64,000 nt of DNA from LMUY01 sp965199005 (GCA_965199005.1 CBDAQK010000004.1:62001-126000), one strand, 5' to 3'. Positions 8,427 to 17,280 are shown, numbered from the stretch's first letter. The notes: generated by a model not told the origin, from the letters alone. Made by a program: numbers and translations.

Positions 8427-9656
8427 ATGTTGCCCATAGTCCTCGTGGCCTTGGGCGGCGCGCTCGGAAGCGTCGCCCGCTACGTCGTCAGCATGGCAAC
8501 CGCGGCTTCATGGGGCGAGGCGTTCCCGTGGGGCACGATCCTCATCAACGTCACCGGCAGCTTCCTCATCGGTTATTTCGCGACCTTGACGCTGCCGGAC
8601 GGTCCGGTGCCTGCCAGCCCCGACCTGAGACTGTTCGTCCTGGTCGGCATCTGCGGCGGCTACACGACGTTCTCGTCGTTCAGCCTGCAGACGTTGAGCC
8701 TGATACGCGGCGGCGACTGGTTCGCCGCTTCGGCAAACGCCGCCGCGTCCGTCGCGCTCTGCATCCTGGCCGTCGGAGCGGGTCATGCGCTTGCCCAGCG
8801 GTCGGGCATTCTCTTCCACAAGGAGGCTGCCGCCATGCACTCGATACTCGCCGTTTTGAACCGGCCGGAAACGGCCCGTCCCGTTCTCGCCGTCGCCGGA
8901 CTGCTGGCGGCCAGATCCGGCGGCGACATCACGGTCCTGCATGTCCGCCACGATCCGATGGAGGATTTCATGCCGACCGAGGAGGTCATGACGGATCGGC
9001 GCCTGCGGGAAATCGAGAACGAGAGCGCCGGGCGCGCATCGGAACTCAAGGGCATCTTCGAGGACTGGCGTCGCACGCTCGACCCCAAGCTATCGGCCGC
9101 GTGGCACGAGGTCACCGGTCCCACCAAGGCCACGATAGCCGCCGAGGGCAGCGGAGCCGGGCTAATCGTCATTGGCGACGCAGCCAGCAGCAATGGCGGC
9201 GACGAGAAGCAGGCGGTGCAGGCGGCCTTGCTGGATTCCGAGGCTCCTGTCGTTCTGGTTCCCGAGGGACCGGTGCCGGAGACCGTCGGGCGGAACGTCG
9301 CGATCGCCTGGAAGGCGAGCGAGGCTGCGGAAGGTGCGTTGGAAGCGGCTTGGCCCATCCTGCTCAAGGCCGAACGGATAACGATCCTGATGGCGGTGGA
9401 GAGCGGCGACGGCGAGGATCCGCCACAGGCCCTTCTGCAACGCCTGGGGCAGCGCGGCATCCCCGCACAGGTCGACAGGTTCGACTTGGGCGGCGAGCGC
9501 ATCGGAGAAGCCTTGTGCCGCAAGGCGGGGGAACACGCGGCCGACCTGCTCGTGATGGGAGCCTACACCCACAGCCGCATCAGGGAAGCCATCCTAGGCG
9601 GAGCAACTCGCGAGATTTTGGCCGATACCCACATTCCGGTGCTGATGCACGGGTGA
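8427..9656 (+). CDS. crcB: CrcB/Fluc fluoride channel reading in frame into a tandem UspA protein
   Basis: Residues 1-125 are a Fluc/CrcB fluoride channel with the signatures GTILINVTGSFLIGYF and GICGGYTTFSSFSLQT and four hydrophobic segments. Without a stop codon the frame continues into about 270 residues of universal-stress-protein sequence: two Usp repeats, the second ending in DLLVMGAYTHSRIREAILGGATR, the G-2x-G-9x-G(S/T)-like nucleotide loop. An internal ATG at 8835 is preceded by AAGGAGG, a near-perfect Shine-Dalgarno, so the UspA half (273 aa) may also be made alone. The start at 8427 is 1 nt after the CLC-F stop, implying translational coupling. Fluc works as a dual-topology dimer; the Usp half would be cytoplasmic only if the C-terminus is inside. 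Whether the fusion is real or a lost stop codon is unresolved. Confidence 0.85.
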   Translation: MLPIVLVALGGALGSVARYVVSMATAASWGEAFPWGTILINVTGSFLIGYFATLTLPDGPVPASPDLRLFVLVGICGGYTTFSSFSLQTLSLIRGGDWFAASANAAASVALCILAVGAGHALAQRSGILFHKEAAAMHSILAVLNRPETARPVLAVAGLLAARSGGDITVLHVRHDPMEDFMPTEEVMTDRRLREIENESAGRASELKGIFEDWRRTLDPKLSAAWHEVTGPTKATIAAEGSGAGLIVIGDAASSNGGDEKQAVQAALLDSEAPVVLVPEGPVPETVGRNVAIAWKASEAAEGALEAAWPILLKAERITILMAVESGDGEDPPQALLQRLGQRGIPAQVDRFDLGGERIGEALCRKAGEHAADLLVMGAYTHSRIREAILGGATREILADTHIPVLMHG

Positions 9657-9687
9657 GAAGCGGTCCACGGATCCGCCGCAGCTCGCC

Positions 9688-10578
9688 TTATCCTCCGGTC
9701 TTCGTTCTACTCCGCACGGTCGTGCGGAGCCGGTTCAATCGTTCGAGGGTCGGCACTGTCCGGGGGCTTGCGGCCGCGAGGCCGAGCACCAGCGCTTCCA
9801 AGCAGACCAAGGTCGCACCGTGCAGCGCCACCTGGTCGGCTCGCCCCCGCCGGGCGGGCAGGACCACCGACGCATGTCGACCGAGTTTCTCGTCGAGGCT
9901 GTCGGTGACCAGCACGATCGGGAGGCAGAGGCGACGCGCCTCATCGAAGACGGCGACGACTTCCCCGTAAGCCCGACCGTAAGCCATAACCAACACCGCG
10001 TCTCCCGAGCGGAGATCCAGCATCTGATCGGCGAGCATGGAACCGGTCGCGTTCAATGTCAGGGTGCGGCGTCCCCCACGGGTCAGCAACGTCGAGGCAT
10101 AGCTCGCCAACGCGGCGGATGGACCGATGCCGAACACCGCGATGCGTTCCGCAGCGTTCAGCGCCGAGACCGCTTCCACAATGCGTCGCCTCGCACCGGG
10201 CAGTCGGATCTCCCGTATGGCCTCATCGTGCGCGTCGAGGACCAGGTCGACGGCCGTGGCCGTGCTTTCGCCGACGTCGCCCAGCGTCCGGCGCATGTTC
10301 TCCACCGCGTCGAACGGTCGTTCGACCGACGCGAGCAACGCCTGCCGCAACTCGCCCAGCCCGGCGAAACCCAGGATCTGAACCGTCCTGATGACCGTGG
10401 CGTCCGATGTTCCGGTTCGCGTCGCGAGTTCGGCGGCGGAAGTGGCCAGCACCGCGGCGCGGTTGGCGTCAATGTAGTCGGCGACCCGGCGGCAGACGGC
10501 GGACAGCGTTTCGCCGTGCGCCTCCAACCGCTCCCGAAAGACATCCACTACGTCGGTTCGAAGGTCCATGCTCCACAC
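9688..10578 (-). CDS. RpiR-family transcriptional regulator (HTH + SIS)
   Basis: A 296-residue MurR/RpiR-type regulator. Residues about 5-80 form the HTH_6 domain (SAAELATRTGTSDATVIRTVQILGF is the helix-turn-helix region). Residues about 130-260 form a SIS sugar-phosphate-binding domain (AVFGIGPSAALASYASTLLTRGG, and VLVMAYGRAYGEVV). Such proteins sense phosphosugars or related ligands. It diverges from the membrane-protein gene at 10658, with 79 bp between, so it may control that gene. The start could be the GTG at 10578 or the ATG at 10569; neither has a well-spaced ribosome site. Its ligand is not predictable from sequence. Confidence 0.85.
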   Translation of the reverse strand: MWSMDLRTDVVDVFRERLEAHGETLSAVCRRVADYIDANRAAVLATSAAELATRTGTSDATVIRTVQILGFAGLGELRQALLASVERPFDAVENMRRTLGDVGESTATAVDLVLDAHDEAIREIRLPGARRRIVEAVSALNAAERIAVFGIGPSAALASYASTLLTRGGRRTLTLNATGSMLADQMLDLRSGDAVLVMAYGRAYGEVVAVFDEARRLCLPIVLVTDSLDEKLGRHASVVLPARRGRADQVALHGATLVCLEALVLGLAAASPRTVPTLERLNRLRTTVRSRTKTGG

Positions 10579-10657
10579 GCCGTAGTGAATGCTTTAACAT
10601 ATCGCGTATTGGTAGCAGGTGCTACAGGGCATTCGGCATTTCCGGGAGCTTCCGCTT

Positions 10658-11419
10658 ATGGGCACTATGGTGTGGACACACGCCGGACCGACTGCCATCG
10701 CTGCCTTCCTGGCGTCCATGGTGGAGTTCGTCGAAGCGTTGACGGTGATTCTCGCAGTCGGTGCCGTCCGCGGCTGGCGCGATACCCTGGTGGGCGCGGC
10801 GGCGGCGATTGGCGTATTGCTGCTACTCGTCGCGGTGCTCGGAAGCGCGCTGACCCGCATCCCGCTCGATGCCATCCAATTGGCCGTTGGCACCTTGCTA
10901 CTGCTGTTCGGAATGCGTTGGCTTCGCAAGGCGGTCCTGCGCGCGGCCGGAGTGATCCCGCTCCACGACGAGGCTGCCGCCTATGCCAAGCAGACCCGGG
11001 CGATGCGCGATCGGGGGGGCTCGCCGGGTTGGGACAGCATCGCGTTCGGGGCGGCCTTCCAAATCACAATGCTCGAAGGAACCGAGGTGGTGTTCATCGT
11101 GATCGCAATCGGGGCCGGTGGAGCCGGGCTGCTCCTGCCCGCGAGCCTGGGTGCGCTCGCCGCCCTCCTGGTCGTGGCCGCGCTCGGTCTGATCATCCAC
11201 CGTCCGCTTGCCCGAGTGCCGGAGAATGGGCTGAAATTCGTAGTTGGGGTGCTGCTTTCCGCGTTCGGCACCTTCTGGGCTGGCGAGGGAATCGGCGTGC
11301 AATGGCCAGGAGCCGATTGGTGCATCCTGGCACTGGTCGCTGGCTTCCTTGGGCTTGCGCTGGCGATGGTGCCGCTTTGCCGGGCGCGCAGGGTGCGCGG
11401 CTCGGCCGTCCGGGTTTGA
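10658..11419 (+). CDS. polytopic membrane protein, COG4280-like
   Basis: A 253-residue integral membrane protein with about six to seven hydrophobic segments. Two acidic intramembrane motifs, MVEFVEALTVILAVG near residue 20 and MLEGTEVVFIVIAIG near 138, are related to each other and suggest two homologous halves. They recall the Glu-containing motifs of FTR1-type iron permeases, but the similarity is too slight to assign a substrate. The ATG at 10658 is chosen over upstream starts because GGGAG sits about 9 nt before it. It is followed after 10 bp by another small membrane protein and is divergent from an RpiR regulator. No function is claimed beyond a putative transporter. Confidence 0.75.
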   Translation: MGTMVWTHAGPTAIAAFLASMVEFVEALTVILAVGAVRGWRDTLVGAAAAIGVLLLLVAVLGSALTRIPLDAIQLAVGTLLLLFGMRWLRKAVLRAAGVIPLHDEAAAYAKQTRAMRDRGGSPGWDSIAFGAAFQITMLEGTEVVFIVIAIGAGGAGLLLPASLGALAALLVVAALGLIIHRPLARVPENGLKFVVGVLLSAFGTFWAGEGIGVQWPGADWCILALVAGFLGLALAMVPLCRARRVRGSAVRV

Positions 11420-11429
11420 GGAGCGGAAC

Positions 11430-11636
11430 ATGGGTTGGATCAAAACCGTCCTTTGCGAAATCTACGGGCTGTTCGTGGATGACGTGACCTTCGCCGTCGC
11501 CATCTTGGCTTGGCTCGTCGTCGTCTGGCTGGTGTTGCCGCATGTCGGCGTCGCGCCGCATTGGAACGCTGCGGCCCTGTTCATCGGCCTCTGCGTCATC
11601 TTCTTGGAGAGCGCCACCCGGCGCGCCGGGCATTGA
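11430..11636 (+). CDS. small membrane protein, unknown
   Basis: A 68-residue protein with two predicted transmembrane helices (residues about 18-35, AVAILAWLVVVWLVLPHVG, and 43-58). GAGGAGC lies just upstream of the ATG, a good ribosome site, and the gene starts 10 bp after the preceding membrane-protein gene, so the two are probably co-translated. It could be an accessory subunit of that protein. No family is recognised. Confidence 0.65.
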   Translation: MGWIKTVLCEIYGLFVDDVTFAVAILAWLVVVWLVLPHVGVAPHWNAAALFIGLCVIFLESATRRAGH

Positions 11637-11873
11637 ATTGTGGCCCGTCAAGCGGACGCCGACCCGCGTCCGGGTCGTTGTCGCAGCGGCGAAGGTGACC
11701 CCATTTGCTACAGCGGGCATCCGATTGGAGAGGGAGAGCCGAAGCGCTTTCGACTATGACGAAGCCGCCCTTTGGCGGATTAAGGTAACACGGATGCGCA
11801 GCGCTCCTTCGGCAACCTCTACGAGAACATCGACGCGGTCGTCGAGCATTACATGGAGGCGACTAGGCTTTGA

Positions 11874-12059
11874 ACCGCGGCCGCCGAAAAGGGCGACGAC
11901 GCCGCCCGAGAGGATTTCGCCGGACAATACCCGGACGGGCACGGCGTTCCACGCAACCTAGTCCAGGCCCACCTCTGGTACAATCTCGCCGCCAGCACGC
12001 ATGTCGGCGACGAGGTCCGCGAGCGGCGAAAGACCGGTCGAGAAGCCGCCGCCATCTAG
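11874..12059 (+). pseudogene. Sel1-repeat protein remnant
   Basis: One reading frame between stops encodes a recognisable Sel1-like repeat: EKGDDAAREDFAG, then DGHGVPRNLVQAHLWYNLAAS, then GDEVRERRK, ending at a TAG. Sel1 repeats are about 36-residue helical hairpins, normally in secreted or periplasmic proteins with many copies. Only one and a half repeats remain, there is no start codon in frame after the upstream TGA, and no signal peptide. It is a fragment of a once larger gene. The segment 11640-11873 before it has another short coding-like tail (SFGNLYENIDAVVEHYMEATRL then stop) that is not identified. Confidence 0.6.
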
Positions 12060-12181
12060 ATGACTCCGGCGCGAATCGTCAAAGCTCAGCGGCTGGCCCG
12101 TGAGGAAAGCCGAAGTCCTAGAGCTACCCACTCCTCACTGACAGCGTTGACGCATCGCCCTCGGATGCACATCCTTCCCGG

Positions 12182-12567
12182 ATGTCAGTCCAAGCAGTTG
12201 CCCGTTCCGCGCCCGACCTCACCGACCGCAGCTACTGGGCCGGAACCATCAAGATGGCGCTCAGCCGCTTCTCGTACTCCAGGTCCTGCACGACGGTCCG
12301 GCGCACGGCTACGACATCGCCCGCGCGGTCGAGCGCACCACCAAGGGCTGCTGCTCGCCGAGCGAGGGCGCGTTGTATCCGACGCTCAAGGAATTCGAGC
12401 AGGGCGGCTACCTGACTTCCGCCGCTGAGGTCGTCTCCGGTCGGGAGCACAAGGTCTACACGCTGACGGACCGTGGCCGGGAGGCTTTCCGGGTCGGTCT
12501 CGGCGCGTGGATGGACGCGACGGAAGCGCTGCTGGCGACCCGGCGCGTGGTTGAACCGGCGGAATGA
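12182..12567 (+). pseudogene. PadR-family regulator, frameshifted
   Basis: The N-terminal part (SYWAGTIKMALSRF, a typical PadR lead-in) is in one frame from 12182. The rest (VLQVLHDGPAHGYDIARAVE, SEGALYPTLKEFEQGGYL, VYTLTDRGREAF) is in another frame that runs to the stop at 12567. A single-base deletion near 12271 would join them into a normal roughly 125-residue PadR winged-helix repressor. The C-terminal part could be translated from TTG 12373 but would lack most of the recognition helix. Its stop overlaps the start of the MFS gene (ATGA), so the regulator probably once controlled that transporter. A sequencing error remains possible. Confidence 0.75.
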
Positions 12568-13739
12568 GCCAAACCGTCGTGGCGGTCGAGGGCAATCGCC
12601 ACCGGTGGATCGTGGTTTCCGCACTCGGTGTCTGCCAAATCCTCGCTTGGGGCAGCAGCTACTACCTGCTCGCCGTCCTGGCGGTGCCGATTGCCCGCGA
12701 CACCGGATGGTCGCCCACTTGGATCGTCGGCGGCTTGTCCCTGGGTTTCCTGGTGTCCGGCGTCGTCTCGCCCCGCGTCGGTCGCACCATCGAGCGGTTC
12801 GGCGGCCGCCCGATACTGATGGCCAGCGCCGTCCTGCTGGCGCTCGGGTTGCTCGGCTTGGGACTGGCGCCGAACCTGCCGAGCTTCGTGACGGCCTGGA
12901 TTCTGGTCGGTTGCGGCATGGGTTGCGGCCTCTACGGCCCGGCGTTCTCCACGCTCGGCAGGATCTACGGCGAGACGGCGCGACCGCTTATCATGGGCGT
13001 CACCCTCTGGGACGGTTTTGCCAGCACGGTCTGCTGGCCGATCTCCGCATTCCTGACCGACCACCTGGGATGGCGTGGGGCCTGCCTGACCTATGCAGCC
13101 ATCCACATCGCAGTCGTGCTGCCGCTCTACGCTTTCGGCGTGCCGCAGGAGACCCAGCGTCGGCCCGCGCCCGGCAAGGTGACCGCCAACAAGGCGGTGG
13201 ATCGGCAGGCTTTCGTCCTGCTGGCGTCCGGCTTCACGTTGGCGTCCGTCATCATGACGGTGATTGCCGTCGACCTACTGGCGTTGCTGCAATCTCAAGG
13301 CGTCGCAATGGCCGCAGCGGTCGGCCTGGGCGCCTTGGTCGGACCGTCGCAGGTGGGCGCGCGCGTCTTCGAAATGCTCCTCGGCCGGAAGGCGCATCCG
13401 ATATGGAGCCTGCTGGTCTCTACCGTGCTGGTCGCCGTCGGCTTGGCCATGCTGATTGGCGCGCCGGGCACGATGGCGGTCGGCATCGTGCTCTACGGCT
13501 CCGGGAGCGGGATCCGTTCCATCGCGCGCGGCACGGTGCCATTGGCCTTGTTCGGGCGCGAGGGCTACGCCGCGCTAATGGGCCGTATTGCCATGCCAAC
13601 TCTCGTCGCGCAGGCAGCTTCTCCGCTAGTCGGCTCCTGGCTGCTGGAACGATGGGGTGCGACACCGACCTTGGCGGTGCTGTGCGGTGCGGCCGTCGTG
13701 AACGTGGCGCTGGTGGTGGCTTTCGTCCCGTCCGTGTGA
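12564..13739 (+). CDS. MFS transporter
   Basis: A 391-residue major facilitator with about 12 hydrophobic segments. The loop 2-3 motif is present as SPRVGRTIERFGGRP near residue 72. It resembles the MFS proteins found beside ars and PadR genes. The ATG overlaps the preceding PadR stop by 4 nt, indicating translational coupling. The arsR gene begins 61 bp downstream. The substrate is unknown; arsenic or metal efflux is suggested only by neighbourhood. Confidence 0.85.
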   Translation: MSQTVVAVEGNRHRWIVVSALGVCQILAWGSSYYLLAVLAVPIARDTGWSPTWIVGGLSLGFLVSGVVSPRVGRTIERFGGRPILMASAVLLALGLLGLGLAPNLPSFVTAWILVGCGMGCGLYGPAFSTLGRIYGETARPLIMGVTLWDGFASTVCWPISAFLTDHLGWRGACLTYAAIHIAVVLPLYAFGVPQETQRRPAPGKVTANKAVDRQAFVLLASGFTLASVIMTVIAVDLLALLQSQGVAMAAAVGLGALVGPSQVGARVFEMLLGRKAHPIWSLLVSTVLVAVGLAMLIGAPGTMAVGIVLYGSGSGIRSIARGTVPLALFGREGYAALMGRIAMPTLVAQAASPLVGSWLLERWGATPTLAVLCGAAVVNVALVVAFVPSV

Positions 13740-13800
13740 AGGCTACGGACATAGCGAAGTCGCACTGGACAGCAGGTATTATATCGGTCATTCCAGATAA

Positions 13801-14154
13801 ATGGATAACCACTCAGCGGTCCTTGCCCTTGGTGCCCTGGCGCAGACCACCCGGCTGGAGACGTTCCGCCTCCTGGTGACGTGCGAACCGGAGGGACTTG
13901 CCGCAGGCGAAATCTCCCGGCAAATCGGCACCCCCCAGAACACAATGTCGACGCATCTCGCCGTTCTTGCCCGCGCCGGATTGGTGCGTTCCGAACGGCG
14001 CAGTCGGTCAGTGGTCTACCGCGCCGACATCGACCGGCTTCGCGACATGATGCTGTTCCTGGCCAAGGATTGCTGCGGCGGTCGACCCGAGTTGTGCGAG
14101 CCGCTGCTGGCGGACCTCGCTCCCTGCTGCACTCCGGAGAAGGTTCTGCAATGA
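13801..14154 (+). CDS. arsR: ArsR-family arsenic-responsive repressor
   Basis: A 117-residue winged-helix ArsR/SmtB repressor. The recognition helix region is EISRQIGTPQNTMSTHLAVLARAGLV (HTH about residues 37-62), followed by the wing SERRSRSVVYR. The C-terminus has a vicinal Cys pair (KDCCGGRPELC) and a second pair (APCCTPEK), the type of C-terminal As(III) site seen in many proteobacterial ArsR proteins. It is the first gene of the ars operon and its stop overlaps the arsC start by 4 nt. The upstream segment 13740-13800 carries an A/T-rich stretch that is the likely autoregulated promoter; no clear ribosome site is seen. Confidence 0.92.
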   Translation: MDNHSAVLALGALAQTTRLETFRLLVTCEPEGLAAGEISRQIGTPQNTMSTHLAVLARAGLVRSERRSRSVVYRADIDRLRDMMLFLAKDCCGGRPELCEPLLADLAPCCTPEKVLQ

Positions 14155-14678
14155 CCGACCGCGTTTTCAACGTGCTGTTCCTATGCACTGCCAATTCGGC
14201 GCGCTCCATTCTCGCCGAAAGCATCCTCGCTAAGGACGGCAGCGGCAGGTTCCGGGCGTTCTCCGCCGGTAGCCATCCCAAGGGCGCGGTCCAGCCGCTG
14301 GCGTTGAAGGTGCTCGCCGATGCCGACTACCCGGTCGAGGGCGCTCGTTCGAAGGGTTGGGACGAGTTCGCCGAACTCGGTGCGCCTGTCATGGACTTCG
14401 TTTTCACCGTCTGCGACGATGCCGCTGGCGAGACGTGCCCGGTGTGGCCGGGTCAGCCGGTTACGGCGCACTGGGGGATTGCCGATCCGGCGGCCGCTTC
14501 AGGCAGCGAGATCGAGCGCGAACGAGCTTTCGTAACCGCCTTTCGCCACATGAAGCAGCGTATCTCGCTGTTCACGGCACTTCCGCTCGCAGGATTGGAG
14601 CGCGCGACGTTGACCGCGAAGGTGCGGGAGATCGGCCAAGCTCCGGGTACGTCTTCACCACGCAGGGACGTTGCATGA
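14151..14678 (+). CDS. arsC: arsenate reductase, low-molecular-weight phosphatase type
   Basis: A 175-residue thioredoxin-coupled-type arsenate reductase or LMW tyrosine-phosphatase-like protein. The P-loop is FLCTANSARS (residues 10-19; CX5R with the catalytic Cys at 12). The Asp region near residue 98 reads WPGQPVTAHWGIADPAA. It reduces As(V) to As(III) for export. It overlaps arsR by 4 nt upstream and the second arsC by 4 nt downstream (ATGA), giving a tightly coupled operon. The roughly 30 extra C-terminal residues beyond the usual fold have no recognised role. Confidence 0.9.
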   Translation: MTDRVFNVLFLCTANSARSILAESILAKDGSGRFRAFSAGSHPKGAVQPLALKVLADADYPVEGARSKGWDEFAELGAPVMDFVFTVCDDAAGETCPVWPGQPVTAHWGIADPAAASGSEIERERAFVTAFRHMKQRISLFTALPLAGLERATLTAKVREIGQAPGTSSPRRDVA

Positions 14679-15109
14679 TGTCGAGCGAAGACGTCGTAAT
14701 CTACCACAATCCGGATTGCGGCACGTCCCGGAACACCCTTGCGATGATCCGGAACGCGGGCATCGAACCGCATGTCGTCGAATACCTCAAGACACCGCCC
14801 GCGCGGGCGCTGTTGGTGCAACTCATCGCCCGCACCGGGCTGACCCCGCGCACCATCCTCCGGGAAAAGGGCACGCCCTACGCCGAACTCGGCCTGGGCA
14901 ATCCAGACCTGACGGACGACCAACTGCTCGACGCGATGATGGCGCATCCCATTCTCATCAACCGTCCGCTGGTGGTGACTCCGCTCGGCATGAAGCTCTG
15001 CCGTCCGTCGGAAGTGGTGCTGGACATCCTGCCGGAGGCGCAACGCGGCGCCTTCGCGAAGGAAGACGGCGAAGTCGTCGTCGATGCGGACGGGCGCCGC
15101 ACCACCTGA
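14675..15109 (+). CDS. arsC2: arsenate reductase, glutaredoxin-dependent type
   Basis: A 144-residue ArsC of the glutaredoxin-linked family. The active-site motif is YHNPDCGTSRNTL (catalytic Cys near residue 15), followed by the characteristic ILREKGTPYAELGL and HPILINRPLVVTPLGMKLCRPSE segments. It is structurally unrelated to the preceding LMW-type arsC, so the operon holds two independent arsenate-reduction routes. The first ATG overlaps the upstream stop; a second ATG one codon later is an equally good start. Confidence 0.92.
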   Translation: MMSSEDVVIYHNPDCGTSRNTLAMIRNAGIEPHVVEYLKTPPARALLVQLIARTGLTPRTILREKGTPYAELGLGNPDLTDDQLLDAMMAHPILINRPLVVTPLGMKLCRPSEVVLDILPEAQRGAFAKEDGEVVVDADGRRTT

Positions 15110-15152
15110 CGCCATCCGGTTCGCGGCCCCATCGTCCGATTGGATTCCAGCA

Positions 15153-16466
15153 ATGCTCGCGCTCGCGATCTTCGTCGCCACCCTCGTCTTCGTCATCTGG
15201 CAGCCGCGTGGTCTAGGCATCGGCTGGAGCGCCATGGCGGGCGCGGCCGTGGCCCTGCTGACCGGCGTCATCGGTTGGGGCGACGTTCCGGTTGTCTGGC
15301 ACATCGTCTGGGACGCCACCTTCACGTTCATCGGCCTGATCGTGATTTCGCTGCTACTCGACGAGGCCGGGTTCTTCCAATGGGCCGCGTTGCACGTCGC
15401 ACGGTGGGGCGGCGGGAACGGGCACAGGCTATTCCCGATGATTGTACTCCTGGGCGCAGCCATCGCGGCCGTCTTCGCCAACGACGGCGCGGCCTTGCTG
15501 CTGACGCCGATCGTCGTGGCCATCCTGGTCCGGCTGGAATTCAGCCCGGCTGCGACCTTGGCGTTTATCGTCGCCACCGGGTTCGTCGCCGACACCACCA
15601 GCCTGCCGCTCATCATCAGCAACTTGGTGAACATCGTGAGCGCCAACTACTTCGGGGTCTCGTTCGACCGCTACGCCGCCGTCATGGTGCCGGTGGACAT
15701 CGTGGCACTGGTTGCGACGTTGGCGGTGCTGTGGGCCTTCTACCGGAGCCAGGTTCCCGCTACCTACCCGACGGCGGAACTGGAGACGCCGGGCACCGCC
15801 ATTCGCGACCATGCCGTCTTCCGCGCCGCGTTCCCGCTGCTGGCCGTGCTGCTCGTCGCCTATTTCATCCTAGCCCCATTGGGCGTGCCAGTGTCGGCGG
15901 TGACAGGCGCGGGGGCGTTGCTGTTGCTGGCGTTGGCCGGTCGCTGGCATCGAGGCGGCCGCGGCGCCGTCGTGCCGGTTGGCAAGGTGCTGCGCGGCGC
16001 GCCCTGGCAGATCGTGGTGTTCTCGCTCGGCATGTATCTCGTGGTCTACGGCCTGCGAAACGCCGGGCTGACCGATCACTTGGCGACCGCCCTGGTCTGG
16101 CTTGCCGGATACGGTCCGTGGGCCGCGACCGTCGGCACCGGTTTCGGCGCGGCGATCCTGTCTTCCATCATGAACAACATGCCCGGCGTGCTGCTCGGCA
16201 CGCTTTCCATCGAAGGCGCTCAAGGCATCCCGGCGGCGACCCGCGAAGCCATGGTTTACGCCAACGTCATCGGCTGTGACCTCGGACCCAAGTTCACGCC
16301 GATCGGTTCGCTGGCGACGTTGCTGTGGCTGCACGTGCTCTCCACCAAAGGCATCCGGATTTCGTGGGGGCAATACATGCGCGTCGGGCTGGCCATTACG
16401 CCGCCGGTGCTCCTGGCCGTGCTCGCCGCACTGGCGGTGTTGCTGCCGCTGCTCGGACCCGCTTGA
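15153..16466 (+). CDS. arsB: ArsB arsenite efflux transporter
   Basis: A 437-residue ArsB/NhaD-superfamily integral membrane protein with about 12 hydrophobic segments. Conserved stretches include AAVFANDGAALLLTPIV, TTSLPLIISNLVNIVSANYF, ILSSIMNNMPGVLL and GCDLGPKFTPIGSLATLLW, all typical of ArsB antiporters that export As(III) or Sb(III). The ATG at 15153 is chosen because the hydrophobic N-terminus begins there; an in-frame ATG at 15084 would overlap arsC2 by 26 nt. No arsA ATPase gene is present, so it would work as a secondary transporter. Confidence 0.92.
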   Translation: MLALAIFVATLVFVIWQPRGLGIGWSAMAGAAVALLTGVIGWGDVPVVWHIVWDATFTFIGLIVISLLLDEAGFFQWAALHVARWGGGNGHRLFPMIVLLGAAIAAVFANDGAALLLTPIVVAILVRLEFSPAATLAFIVATGFVADTTSLPLIISNLVNIVSANYFGVSFDRYAAVMVPVDIVALVATLAVLWAFYRSQVPATYPTAELETPGTAIRDHAVFRAAFPLLAVLLVAYFILAPLGVPVSAVTGAGALLLLALAGRWHRGGRGAVVPVGKVLRGAPWQIVVFSLGMYLVVYGLRNAGLTDHLATALVWLAGYGPWAATVGTGFGAAILSSIMNNMPGVLLGTLSIEGAQGIPAATREAMVYANVIGCDLGPKFTPIGSLATLLWLHVLSTKGIRISWGQYMRVGLAITPPVLLAVLAALAVLLPLLGPA

Positions 16467-16468
16467 GG

Positions 16469-17173
16469 ATGAACGCGATGAACGAAGCCATGCCAGCCTT
16501 GCGCGCTGCGCTGCTGCACGCACCCGACCTGGGCAAGCTGGAGCCGGTCGAGCGGCTGGCGCATCCGCCGCGGATTCTGCTGCTCTACGGTTCGCTGCGT
16601 GACCGTTCCTACAGCCGACTATTGGTCGAGGAGGCGGACCGGCTGCTGCGGTTCATGGGAGCGGAGACGCGTACTTTTGACCCCCGCGAGTTGCCTATCG
16701 TGGACAGCGTCACCAAAGACCATCCCAAGGTGCAGGAACTCCGGGCTTTGTCGTTGTGGTCGGAGGGCCAGGTCTGGTGCAGCCCGGAGCGGCACGGCGC
16801 GGTGACGGCCGTGTTCAAGAACCAAGTCGACTGGTTGCCGCTGGAGGAGGGGTCCGTGCGCCCCACCCAGGGACGGACCCTGGCGGTCATGCAGGTGTCC
16901 GGTGGATCGCAGTCGTTCAACGCCGTGAACACGCTCCGCCTGCTCGGGCGCTGGATGCGGATGGTGACCATTCCCAACCAGTCCAGCGTGCCCAAGGCCT
17001 ACGAGCAGTTCGACGAAGCCGGGTGGATGCAGCCCGGTTCGAACTACGACCGGGTAGTGGACGTGATGGAGGAGTTGCTGCGGTTTACCTGCCTGCTGAG
17101 AGACAGGTCAGACTATCTGGTGGACCGCTACAGCGAGCGGAAGGCGGCGTTCAAGCTTGCGGACGCAATGTGA
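16469..17173 (+). CDS. arsH: ArsH NADPH-dependent flavoprotein
   Basis: A 234-residue ArsH. The flavodoxin-like FMN-binding loop is ILLLYGSLRDRSYSRLL near residues 36-52. Later conserved segments are WCSPERHGAVTAVFKNQVDWLP, MQVSGGSQSFNAVNTLR and the C-terminal LLRDRSDYLVDRYSERK. ArsH oxidises trivalent methylarsenicals and reduces quinones. It ends the ars operon. GAGG overlaps the arsB stop and is better spaced for a second in-frame ATG at 16478, which may be the real start. Confidence 0.92.
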   Translation: MNAMNEAMPALRAALLHAPDLGKLEPVERLAHPPRILLLYGSLRDRSYSRLLVEEADRLLRFMGAETRTFDPRELPIVDSVTKDHPKVQELRALSLWSEGQVWCSPERHGAVTAVFKNQVDWLPLEEGSVRPTQGRTLAVMQVSGGSQSFNAVNTLRLLGRWMRMVTIPNQSSVPKAYEQFDEAGWMQPGSNYDRVVDVMEELLRFTCLLRDRSDYLVDRYSERKAAFKLADAM

Positions 17174-17280
17174 AAGCTTCCGCAGTCCGTGCGCCTTGCG
17201 AACCATTGAAAGGGCGGACAATCGACCGCGCGGCAACACGGACAGGCTCCTTGCGAGACGGGTTAACCGATGGTCTCCGG

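Noticed and set aside
9820..11487. 555-codon plus-strand frame across the RpiR and COG4280-like genes
   Set aside because: It overlaps two well-supported genes in other frames and reads as Arg/Gly/Ala-rich noise.
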